Source: a bacterium (GTDB lineage Bacteria; Planctomycetota; J058; JACQDU01). Taken from it: a DNA stretch of 8,232 nucleotides. Shown one piece after another: positions 1-6,238 of the stretch. The notes beneath the pieces were generated by a model. It was not told the origin of the DNA. It saw only the letters and a list, made by a program, of their open reading frames with translations, and made no database searches. The translations under genes were made by a program, and so were the position numbers. The first letter of the stretch is position 1, and each line of letters opens with the position of its first letter. Where the stretch lies: contig JACQDU010000428.1 of NCBI GenBank assembly GCA_016200955.1, positions 1-8,232 on the forward strand, given 5' to 3'.

Positions 1-528
1 CTCCCGCGGCCTTTCTGGGTCGTCGCGACGCAGAACCCCGTCGAGTATCACGGGACGTATCCGCTCCCCGAGGCTCAGCTCGACCGCTTCGCGGTGCAGC
101 TCACCATGGGCTACCCGCCGGAGGAGGAGGAGCTCTCGGTCCTCTCGAGCCTCGATCAGGGCTCTCCGCTCGAGGGGCTCAGGCCCGTGACGGCGCTCGA
201 GGCGATCCTGGAGCAGCAGGACCGTGTGAGGAAGATCCACGTCGATCGAGACATCGGCCGCTACATCGTCCTGATCGTCCGCGCTACGCGAGAGGAGAGG
301 CGCCTCCAGCTCGGCGTCTCGCCTCGCGGCGGGATCGCTCTCTACCGCATGGCGCAAGCGCACGCTCACATGGAGGGGCGAGCGAGCGTCCTCCCCGACG
401 ACGTGAAGCTCGTCGCGGTCGAGACGCTCGCTCACAGGTTGATCCTCGAGACGAAGGCGAAGTACTCGGGAGTCACGAAGGAAGCCGTCGTCCGCGACAT
501 CCTCGCGAAGGTGAAGGTCCCCGTGTGA
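1..528 (+). CDS. MoxR-family AAA+ ATPase, C-terminal part (5' end outside window)
   Basis: The frame is open from base 1 to a TGA at 526-528, giving 175 residues of a protein usually about 320-340 long. The Walker A and B motifs lie upstream of the window. The visible part starts in the core at sensor 1 (ATQNP, residues 9-13), followed by the family signature YPLPEAQLDRF, which carries the arginine-finger region, and then MGYPP. The C-terminal lid has the sensor-2 type segment GVSPRGG (around residues 103-109) and the typical ALYRMAQAHAHMEGR helix followed by VLPDDV. MoxR ATPases are cytoplasmic, ATP-driven, chaperone-like proteins thought to mature or activate partner proteins. The partners are commonly encoded just downstream, as here: its stop overlaps the GTG start of the DUF58 gene by four bases. 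Family assignment is firm. The specific client is unknown. Confidence 0.95.
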   Translation, partial: LPRPFWVVATQNPVEYHGTYPLPEAQLDRFAVQLTMGYPPEEEELSVLSSLDQGSPLEGLRPVTALEAILEQQDRVRKIHVDRDIGRYIVLIVRATREERRLQLGVSPRGGIALYRMAQAHAHMEGRASVLPDDVKLVAVETLAHRLILETKAKYSGVTKEAVVRDILAKVKVPV

Positions 529-1829
529 GCGAGCTCGAAGCCAAGCCGAGCAAGGCCGCGGCCCCCGCGTCGCTCGAGGACCGGCTCCAGGAGAGGATCC
601 TCGCGGCCCCGAGGATCGGCAGGCTCGCGCAGACGCTCCTCCAGAGGACGACTCCGAGCGGGAAACGGCTCCTCGTGGTGCTCCTCGTCGCGGGGCTCGT
701 CTCGGTCTTCGTCGGGCTCCCTTACCCGGTCTACTGGCTCGCGATCTTCCTGTTCAACCTGCTCACGGTGGACTGGTTCGTCGGGCTCGCTCTCAGGCCT
801 CGCGTCGAGATCGCGCGCGACCTTCCCTCGAGGTGCGCCGCCGGAGCGCGCGTCGCGATCCGCGCGCGCGTCACGAACACGGGGCGGCTCCCCGCGTTCG
901 ACCTCTCCGTGACCGAGAGGATCCCGAGTCCTCCTCTCAGGATCGAGGCGGCGGAGGAACGTCGCGCCTTCCTCGCCCCGGGCGAGACGCTCGAGAGCGT
1001 CTACACGATCGAGCCCACGCGGCGCGGGGCCTTCGACTTCGACGGGCCGGTCGCGCTCGCGGCCTTCCCGTTCGGGCTCTACCAGACCGGGCGCCGCGTC
1101 CCGGCTCCCGCCCGCCTCCTCGTCTACCCGCGCTTCGCCCCGCTCCAGGCGGTGGACCTCCCGGTCGGCAGGAAGCACCAGCCGGGCGGGCTCCAGCTCG
1201 TGAGCGAGGTCGGCGATTCGGGGGAGTACATCGGGAACCGCGAGTATCGCGCGGGCGATCGACTGCGAGACATCCACCACGCGGCCTGGGCCCGCCTCGG
1301 CTCTCCCGTCGTGCGAGAGTTCCAGCAGGAGTATCTCTGCCGGATCGCTCTCATCGTCGACACGCACGTCCCTTCGAGGGACAGGCTCGCCGCGCAGGAC
1401 CTGGAGGCCGCGATCTCCCTCGGGGCGGCCGTGGCCGACGTGCTCTCGCGCCAGGAGTACGTCGTGGACGTCTTCGCCGCCGGGCCCGACCTCTATCACT
1501 TCCAGGCCGGGCGGAGCCTCGCTTACCTGGACAACATCCTGGACGTCCTCGCCTGCATCGAGGGCTGCCGCGAGAACCCGTTCGAGAGGCTCGCGCCGGC
1601 GCTGCAAGACGAGCTCGGCCAGATATCGACGGCCGTCGCGGTCCTCCTCGACTGGGACGAGACGCGCCTTCGCTTCGTGCGCTCGCTCGAGGAAGTGGGA
1701 GTCGCCGTGAAAGCCGTCGTCGTGAGAGGAAGGCCGCCGTCCTCGGATCCGGCGGGCTTCGTGACGCTCGCGGGAGCCGTCTCGGTCTTCACGCCCGAGC
1801 AAGTCGCTTCGGGGATCGAGCGACTGTGA
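525..1829 (+). CDS. DUF58 domain membrane protein
   Basis: This 434-residue protein has the usual length and layout of DUF58 proteins. After a short cytoplasmic N-terminus, two hydrophobic segments (about 48-64 and 67-87) form a membrane hairpin. A beta-rich domain follows (about 90-200, with VTNTGRLPAFDLSV typical of these folds), then the diagnostic DUF58 motif at 230-269: GDSGEYIGNREYRAGD, IHHAAWAR and VVREFQQE. The rest resembles a von Willebrand A-like fold beginning IALIVDTHVPS (274-284). The metal-site DxSxS motif is not intact there, since DTHVP replaces it. The GTG start at 525 is chosen because it overlaps the MoxR stop as GTGTGA and gives a sensible cytoplasmic N-terminus. The stop in turn overlaps the next gene's GTG start. 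DUF58 proteins are nearly always linked to MoxR ATPases, and their molecular role is poorly defined. Confidence 0.93.
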   Translation: MSELEAKPSKAAAPASLEDRLQERILAAPRIGRLAQTLLQRTTPSGKRLLVVLLVAGLVSVFVGLPYPVYWLAIFLFNLLTVDWFVGLALRPRVEIARDLPSRCAAGARVAIRARVTNTGRLPAFDLSVTERIPSPPLRIEAAEERRAFLAPGETLESVYTIEPTRRGAFDFDGPVALAAFPFGLYQTGRRVPAPARLLVYPRFAPLQAVDLPVGRKHQPGGLQLVSEVGDSGEYIGNREYRAGDRLRDIHHAAWARLGSPVVREFQQEYLCRIALIVDTHVPSRDRLAAQDLEAAISLGAAVADVLSRQEYVVDVFAAGPDLYHFQAGRSLAYLDNILDVLACIEGCRENPFERLAPALQDELGQISTAVAVLLDWDETRLRFVRSLEEVGVAVKAVVVRGRPPSSDPAGFVTLAGAVSVFTPEQVASGIERL

Positions 1830-3833
1830 GATACCTGCGCTTCCCCGACCTTCCCTCGCCGGCCGAGATCGCGGCGAGCGCGCTCCTCGTCGTCTCTCTC
1901 GTCACGCTCGGGCTCGCATCGAAGCAGTGGTTCCTCATCGGGCCGCTGATCGCACCGAGCCTCTGGGCGCCGTGCGTCCGGCTCCGGCTCCCGAGAGAGC
2001 CGGGAAGGATCGGCTACGCGCTCCTCGCGTTCTCCTTCGCCGCGCTCGGGCGCTTCCTCGAGGTCCCGGACCGGAGCCAGCTCGGGTTCAACGTTCCCTA
2101 CTACGTCGCGCTCTTCCTCGAGACGATGGCTCTCCTGAAGACGCTCTCTCCCGCGAGCGCGGGCACGCTCCCCGCGGTGATCTTCGGGAGCGCGTCGGCC
2201 ATGGCGACGGCGGGGCCGAACATCCCGGCTCCCACGGACCACCCGGCTTCCTTCCAGTATCCGATCGCGCTCGCGCTCTACGCGCTCCCGCTCGTCGTCG
2301 TGACGAGAGGCGCGCTCCGCTCGAGCGCGCTCGAGATGCCCAAGGGAGCGAGAGCCGTCCGCTTCGGTGCCCTGGTCGTCTTTCTCCTCGCGACGCTCGG
2401 CTTGACCGTCCTGGGCTCGCAGGCGCTCGAGAGGAACTACGAGGAGCTCAACAACCGGCTCCTACGTGGAGCGAGGAAGCTCCCGCTCGATCCGGCGGGA
2501 GGCTTCTCGGGCGTCGCCCGGCTCGGAGACCTCGTCCGGCGTCAAGGAAACGAGGGCGGCCGCACGGTCGAGATCCGAGCCTTCTCCGGGAGCGCGCCGG
2601 GATATCTCCGGGGCATGACGTTCTCGACCTACAAGGACCGCGTCTGGTCGCCTCCCGTGCCCCGCGAGGAGACGACCGTCCGCGCGAGCGAGGACGCGCT
2701 CACCGCTCGCTACGTCCTGCCCGGCCGCGCCTCTCCCGACGAGCGGCGCGAGCCGGACATGACGATCCATCCGAGCGCGACGAACGGCGCTCACTACTTC
2801 CTGCCGCTCGAGACGGCCGCGATCGAGACTCCGGGCGAGCACCTCGTCTTCCGTCCGGGCGGGACGCTCACGAGCCCGTTCGAGCCGACGAGCGCGGGCT
2901 ACGGCGTCTTCCTCGATCCGTCTCCCGTCGTCTCCCTGGAAGACGAGCCGAGCTACCGGGAGCTTCCCGAGGACGCGGCCATCACCCACGCGCTCGACTT
3001 CGTGATCGCGAAGCTCGCGCGGAAGGACGCTTCGGTCGAGGAAGCCGAGCGCGCGGTCAGGATCTACTTCGCCGAGCGCTACCGCTACCAGATCGGGATC
3101 GGCTTCGCGGCCGAGCCGGACCCCGTGGTCCAGTTCCTGAGAGAAAAAGACCACGGCCACTGCGAGCTCTTCGCCACGACCGGCGCGCTCCTGCTCCGGC
3201 GCATGGGATTCCGCGCGCGTTACGTGACCGGCTTCCTCTGCGAGGAGCGGAACGGCCAGGACCTCTGGCTCGCCCGCACGAAGCACGCGCACGCCTGGGG
3301 TCGAGATCGACGAGGGCGCTCGCGGCTGGAGGACGGTCGAGCTCACTCCTCCCGCGGGGATCCCGACCTCGGAGCCCTCGAGCGGCCTCGACTCCTTCGT
3401 CGAGTCGCTCCGTGGGCTTTACGAGAGGATCACGGGAGCGATCGCGCGGAAGGGCCTCGGCCCTCTCGTGAAGGACGCTCTCGTGGGCGCGGGAGCGTGG
3501 CTCGTCTCGAGCGGGTGGCGCGTGGGCGCGATCGTCGCGCTCGTCGTCGCGGTCCTCGCGCGCTTCTTCGCGAGGAGAGTCGCCCGGAGACCGCGCCGCG
3601 CGCCTCCGCGCGTCTTCCCCGCCGAGATCGCGAGACAGCGAGAGGCCTTCTTCCAGCTCGAGCGCTCGCTCGCTCGCACGGGGCTCGGGAAGCGGGAGGC
3701 CGAGACTCTCCTCGAGTACGCCTCTCGCCTCGAGGGCGCGAGCTTTCCCGGGAGAGAGCGCGCCGTCTCGCTCGTCCGCGCGTTCGGCGAGAAGCGGTAC
3801 GCTCCCCACGCGAGCGGCAGCGAGCCGCGGTGA
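1826..3833 (+). CDS. TgpA-like membrane transglutaminase (DUF3488/transglutaminase/DUF4129), frameshifted
   Basis: A GTG start at 1826 overlaps the DUF58 stop by four bases. The N-terminal part has several hydrophobic segments (about 14-30, 34-50, 62-79, 90-107, 143-161, 178-198), as in DUF3488. A large outward-facing region follows, with the family-typical YLRGMTFSTYKDRVW (260-274). The transglutaminase core has the catalytic Cys in DHGHCELFATTGALLLRRMG (Cys446) and the catalytic His in HAHAW (His489). Directly after Trp491 the frame changes: skipping one G of the GGGG run at 3297-3300 restores VEIDEGARGWRTVELTPP, the expected continuation. The restored frame then runs without a stop to 3833. 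It adds a last membrane segment (about 564-580) and a basic, helical DUF4129-like cytoplasmic tail, for 668 residues, normal for the family. The usual catalytic Asp of the D-x-T-P motif reads as Glu505. Unrepaired, the product would run to a stop at 3845-3847 with an arginine-rich nonsense tail. Such proteins are thought to act on envelope proteins or peptides; the substrate is unknown. Confidence 0.88.
3296..3301 (+). other. Frame break in transglutaminase gene (GGGG run)
   Basis: The bases read TGGGGT. The upstream frame uses TGG as Trp491 and would continue GGT CGA GAT. The conserved continuation (Val-Glu-Ile-Asp) needs GTC to begin at 3300, so one G is extra (or two bases are missing). 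A homopolymer-length error or a real indel explains this most simply. A programmed +1 shift is possible but lacks any visible stop codon or stimulatory structure at the site. Confidence 0.85.
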
Positions 3834-3974
3834 GGCCCGCTCGCTGAGAGCCGTGCGGCGTTTTGCCCGCGGCCCTCGAGACGGCGCGATCTAACCCCTT
3901 CTCGCAGGGAGCCGGCGGCGTCGGCCTTCTCTTTGCGAGAAGCGCTCCCGCTTCGCGCGCGCGCCCGCGAGACC

Positions 3975-3984
3975 AGGGGGAGAG
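3975..3984 (+). promoter_or_regulatory. Ribosome binding site of the ExbD-like gene
   Basis: The purine run AGGGGGAGAG lies a few bases before the ATG at 3987. It decides the start: the same frame is open further upstream with an ATG at 3933, but that start has no comparable site and would add an arginine-rich stretch ahead of a typical ExbD N-terminus. Confidence 0.6.
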
Positions 3985-3986
3985 AC

Positions 3987-4496
3987 ATGGCCGGATCGGC
4001 AATGGGAGACGGCGAGGAAGCCGTCAGCCTCAACGTGACTCCTCACATCGACATCATTGTCTGCCTGTGCGTCTTCTTCATGTGCAGCTTCCATTTCCGC
4101 CAGCTCGAGGGAAAGCTCGACTCGTGGCTCCCGCACGGGCCCGGATGCCAGACCGTGCCGATCCATGACGCCCGCGTCGAGGAGATCCGCGTCCTCTTCA
4201 CGCGCGAGCCGTCCGGCGGCACGAAGGTCGTCTTCGGGTCGCGCGTCGTCGGCGTCCTCCCGGTTTCCCTGGGAGAAAGCCTCGAGCGCGAGCGCGTGCT
4301 GCGCGACGCCGAGGCGCTCGTCGTGGCCCAGCACGAGGATTACCTGAACGCGGGCGGCACGAGCGTCCCCGTGATCCTCGACAGCGAGCCCGGCGTCCCG
4401 TGGCGAGACGTCCTCGCGATGCTCGACCTCTGCAAGAAGCGCGCGATCGACAAGGTCGAGTTCACGCAGCCCTGGCCGGGCGGCGTGAGGCGCTGA
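3987..4496 (+). CDS. ExbD/TolR-family biopolymer transport protein
   Basis: The 169-residue product has the ExbD/TolR layout: a short cytoplasmic N-terminus, one membrane helix (about 21-37) and a soluble periplasmic domain. The helix starts with LNVTPHIDIIV, matching the family's NxTPxxD motif; Asp22 is the expected proton-path residue. The C-terminal part carries the typical VPVILDSEPGVPWRDVLAML and a final helix-strand unit ending DKVEFTQP. ExbD and TolR work with an ExbB/TolQ channel to turn the proton gradient into movement of an envelope partner (TonB or TolA). No exbB, tolQ or tonB gene is in view. Unusual points are three cysteines in the membrane helix (Cys26, 28, 33), a His at position 20, and an insertion-like stretch with a cysteine after the helix. 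It sits 153 bases after the transglutaminase gene with its own ribosome binding site, so it may be a separate unit. Confidence 0.85.
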   Translation: MAGSAMGDGEEAVSLNVTPHIDIIVCLCVFFMCSFHFRQLEGKLDSWLPHGPGCQTVPIHDARVEEIRVLFTREPSGGTKVVFGSRVVGVLPVSLGESLERERVLRDAEALVVAQHEDYLNAGGTSVPVILDSEPGVPWRDVLAMLDLCKKRAIDKVEFTQPWPGGVRR

Positions 4497-4553
4497 GGCC
4501 GACGCGCCGGCGTCCCCTCCCCCGTCGGTCTGATCCGCGCCTTCCGCAATGTG

Positions 4554-4732
4554 CAACCGGTGACCGGCAACCGGTAACCGGAGACCCGGTGACCGGACAC
4601 CGGAGACCGGAAACCGGTGACCGGCGACCGAAACCGGAAACCGGAGACCGGCAACCGGTGACCGGAGACCGGAGACGGGCAACCGGAGACGGTGACCGGT
4701 GACCGGAGGCCGAGACCGGTGACCTGTGACCG
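4554..4732. repeat. Degenerate 7-bp tandem repeat (NRACCGG), about 26 copies
   Basis: From 4554 to 4732 the sequence divides into 26 consecutive units, nearly all 7 bases long, ending in ACCGG. Variants are TGACCGG, CAACCGG, AGACCGG, AAACCGG, TAACCGG and ACACCGG. One unit is 8 bases and four are 6 bases. The CCGG core is nearly constant while the first two bases vary freely. The array fills almost all of the space between two convergent genes and ends nine bases before the phosphatase stop. Open frames across it encode low-complexity peptides such as PVTGHRRPETGD on one strand and FPVSGHR-like repeats on the other. These are products of the 7-base period and not genes. Similar heptamer arrays occur between genes in other GC-rich environmental bacteria (recollection, not searched). 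Function unknown; slipped-strand expansion is the likely origin. Confidence 0.9.
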
Positions 4733-4741
4733 CTGCGGCTC

Positions 4742-5938
4742 TCAGTCGTCCCGCGTCTCGGCGTCCTCCGTGAGCGCCATGGGATCGAAGCGCGCGGTGC
4801 TCCGGGGCTCCTCCGCGAGGTGCTTCTTCGCGAGCGCCCGGATGACCTGCGCGGTCTCGTCGAGGCCCGCTTCCGGGGGCGGAGCGTCGGGGTAGAGCGC
4901 GCAGATCTCCTTCGCGTGGCGGAGGTCGTCCACGCCCGAGTAGGGCCGCGTGAGGTCGAGCTCGATGTATCTCTTCCGGGAGTTGTCGAAAGCGCCGAAG
5001 GACGTGCAGAGGACGACCTGCTTCTTCCCCACGAACCCGAGGCCGTCGCGGAAGTCGCAGCCCTCGAGCGGCCCCTGCTTCGCGAAGTCGACGAGGTACG
5101 GGTGCGGCGTGTGCCCCGTGATGAGCAGCGAGGAGGAGAAGACCTTCAAGAACTCATCCACGTCCACGAGGTCGTAGTCCTTCGCGCGGAAGCGGTTGTT
5201 CAGGAGCTGGTGATAGGCGGACGAGTAGTAGGCCTCGGCCGTCGTGGCGCCGAGCTCGTCGCGGGTCGCGGTCTCGATCTCTTTCCGGACGGCGCGCTTC
5301 GACGCGAGCCCCATCTTCGGCGGGCCGGCGTGCGTCACGAGCGCCGTCGCTCCCTCGAGGACCGCCAGGATCGGCTGCCGGTCGAGGTAGTCGAGGTGCC
5401 TCGTCTCGACGCGGTGGATCATGTCGTAGGGCGTGATGTTGTTCTCGAAGACGTCGTCTCCGAACGTCTCCCGGTAATGCTGGAAGTACTCGGCGAGGAC
5501 CTTCGGGTCGATCGCCTTGTAGCCCGAGCGCGGGAGCGCGCGGTCCTTTCGCCTCGCATCGAAACTCTCGACCTCGCGCGCGATCCTGAGGACGTGGAAG
5601 TCGTGGTTGCCCTCGAGGTAGACGATCCGGTCGCCGCGCGCGCCGAGGTCCTTCTCGATCTCGATGAGGCGGTCGAGGATCCTCACGTCGCCGTCGGTCG
5701 CGACCTCGGGGTCGATCGCGCGGTGCCGCTCGAGGTCCGGGACGTCTCCCGTGATGATGAGGTAGCAGTCCTCGCCGGCGCGGAGGCGCTCGACGATCCG
5801 GGTCCTCTCGAGGACGGCCTGGAAGTCGCCCTGATGGCCGTGGAGGTCGCTCACGACGAACGCGGTCCCGCTCGCGGGGATCGTGACGATCCGGCCGCTC
5901 GTCTGCGGGCCCTGACGTCTGGACGAGAAAAGGCCCAT
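4742..5938 (-). CDS. PPP-like metallophosphatase (calcineurin-type phosphoesterase)
   Basis: The 398-residue protein carries the metallophosphoesterase motifs in order: SDLHGHQGDF (Asp31, His33), ITGDVPD (Asp65), EGNHDF (Asn111, His112), VTHAGPP (His203) and ITGHTPHP (His276). DLHGH, the HAG motif and GHTP resemble the PPP family (Ser/Thr phosphatases, diadenosine tetraphosphatases) more than cyclic-nucleotide enzymes. The second motif reads GDVPDLE instead of the usual GDxxDRG. A two-metal phosphoester hydrolase is the safe call; the substrate is unknown. There is no signal peptide, so it should be cytoplasmic. The C-terminus (about 340-398) is a helical, charged tail. The frame stays open upstream to an ATG at 6106, but that stretch runs through an intergenic repeat. 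The ATG at 5938 is preferred because it sits just before the conserved domain. The gene is convergent with the ExbD-like gene. Confidence 0.85.
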   Translation of the reverse strand: MGLFSSRRQGPQTSGRIVTIPASGTAFVVSDLHGHQGDFQAVLERTRIVERLRAGEDCYLIITGDVPDLERHRAIDPEVATDGDVRILDRLIEIEKDLGARGDRIVYLEGNHDFHVLRIAREVESFDARRKDRALPRSGYKAIDPKVLAEYFQHYRETFGDDVFENNITPYDMIHRVETRHLDYLDRQPILAVLEGATALVTHAGPPKMGLASKRAVRKEIETATRDELGATTAEAYYSSAYHQLLNNRFRAKDYDLVDVDEFLKVFSSSLLITGHTPHPYLVDFAKQGPLEGCDFRDGLGFVGKKQVVLCTSFGAFDNSRKRYIELDLTRPYSGVDDLRHAKEICALYPDAPPPEAGLDETAQVIRALAKKHLAEEPRSTARFDPMALTEDAETRDD

Positions 5939-5951
5939 TCTTCGCTGGAGC

Positions 5952-5957
5952 AGTATA
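5952..5957 (-). promoter_or_regulatory. Possible -10 promoter element of the phosphatase gene
   Basis: On the minus strand the hexamer TATACT (5 of 6 to the sigma-70 -10 consensus) lies 13 bases before the ATG at 5938, inside otherwise very GC-rich sequence. The expected -35 position reads GCGGTG, which is a poor match. Transcription from here would give a leader of only about 7 bases, consistent with the weak ribosome binding site (GCGAAGA directly before the start). Suggestive only. Confidence 0.3.
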
Positions 5958-6026
5958 GCGCGCCGGGGAGCGCCCACCGCACCTCTCATCAATTCGATCG
6001 GCACGGGAGGTCGCCCTTTATGGAAT

Positions 6027-6090
6027 CGCAGAGGAATTTCAACCTCCCTGAGGTCTCTGCGAGTCCTCCGCGCACTCTGCGCCTCTGCGG
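6027..6090. repeat. Intergenic repeat with 9-bp period (CTCTGCG family)
   Basis: Bases 6055-6090 divide into four 9-base units: CTCTGCGAG, TCCTCCGCG, CACTCTGCG and CCTCTGCGG. To the left, CGCAGAG at 6027-6033 is the inverted copy of CTCTGCG at 6055-6061, and between them ACCTC/GAGGT (6042-6046, 6050-6054) forms a smaller hairpin, so the block can fold. On the minus strand it reads ACCGCAGAGGCGCAGAG, which I recognise as a dispersed intergenic motif in many environmental bacterial genomes. It is often mis-translated as TAEAQSARR-type peptides, as also happens here in the upstream extension of the phosphatase frame. It does not appear to code for protein. Confidence 0.75.
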
Positions 6091-6164
6091 TGAACGCACG
6101 TCCCAAGATGTGATCAATGAAGAGCCGCGCCGGCCGCTTGATGTGATGGTCGAAACGACGCCAA

Positions 6165-6211
6165 ACACGAAGACGCGAAGCCGGCTTCTTCGCGCCTTCG
6201 CGCCCTCGCGT
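6165..6211. repeat. Palindromic repeat with 8-bp period (CGCGAAG family)
   Basis: Two units on the left (ACACGAAG, ACGCGAAG at 6165-6180) face three inverted units on the right (CTTCGCGC, CTTCGCGC, CCTCGCGT at 6188-6211). CGAAGACGCGAAG (6168-6180) pairs with CTTCGCGCCTTCG (6188-6200) around a 7-base loop, a 13-base stem with one mismatch. The element starts about 27 bases past the stop of the upstream minus-strand gene. It could act as an RNA hairpin that stabilises or ends that transcript, but no strong T-run follows. This type of repeat is common between genes in diverse bacteria (recollection). Confidence 0.75.
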
Positions 6212-6238
6212 TTCACTTTTCTCTCGCGGCCGGCGCGG

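Larger units (their letters stand above)
5939..6238. other. 300-base intergenic region with two repeat elements
   Basis: This lies between the helical-repeat gene and the phosphatase gene, both on the minus strand. It is visibly less GC-rich than the genes around it. It contains the 9-bp-period element near the phosphatase, the 8-bp-period palindrome near the upstream gene, and about 75 unassigned bases between them (6091-6164, with GATGTGATCAATGAAGAG and TTGATGTGATGGTCGAAACG, which share a GATGTGAT core). Its size and the possible TATACT box suggest that the phosphatase gene has its own promoter. No gene is supported here. Confidence 0.7.

Noticed and set aside
432..1802. 456-codon open frame on the minus strand opposite the DUF58 gene
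   Set aside because: It is antisense to a clearly conserved protein and encodes low-complexity Arg/Glu/Asp-rich sequence, as expected from high-GC codon bias.
833..1825. Upstream extension of the transglutaminase frame inside the DUF58 gene
   Set aside because: The extension is arginine-rich nonsense in an alternate frame; the GTG at 1826 overlapping the DUF58 stop is the natural start.
1927..3471. 514-codon plus-strand open frame overlapping the transglutaminase gene
   Set aside because: Its product is Arg/Pro/Ala-rich without recognisable domains, while the overlapping frame shows membrane segments and catalytic motifs.
3818..3846. Hairpin CAGCGAGC/GCTCGCTG as terminator of the transglutaminase operon
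   Set aside because: The 8-base stem overlaps the stop codon, has a 13-base loop and is followed by only a distant TTTT; chance pairing is likely at this GC content.
3863..3895. Promoter before the ExbD-like gene (TTGCCC ... TCTAAC)
   Set aside because: The spacing is about 21 bases and both hexamers are poor matches.
4501..4514. Hairpin GACGC-GCCG-GCGTC after the ExbD-like gene as terminator
   Set aside because: The stem is only 5 bases and is followed by a C-rich stretch without a T-run, so it is too weak to call.
3891..4682. 263-codon minus-strand open frame across the heptamer array and the ExbD-like gene
   Set aside because: Its start lies in the repeat and gives FPVSGHR-like repeats, and the rest is antisense to the ExbD-like gene.
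4554..4732. CRISPR array
   Set aside because: Units are 7 bases with no spacers of constant length and no cas genes nearby.
5939..6106. N-terminal extension of the phosphatase to the ATG at 6106
   Set aside because: The added 56 residues are the translation of the 9-base-period intergenic repeat (FTAEAQSARRTRRD) and are not part of the enzyme fold.
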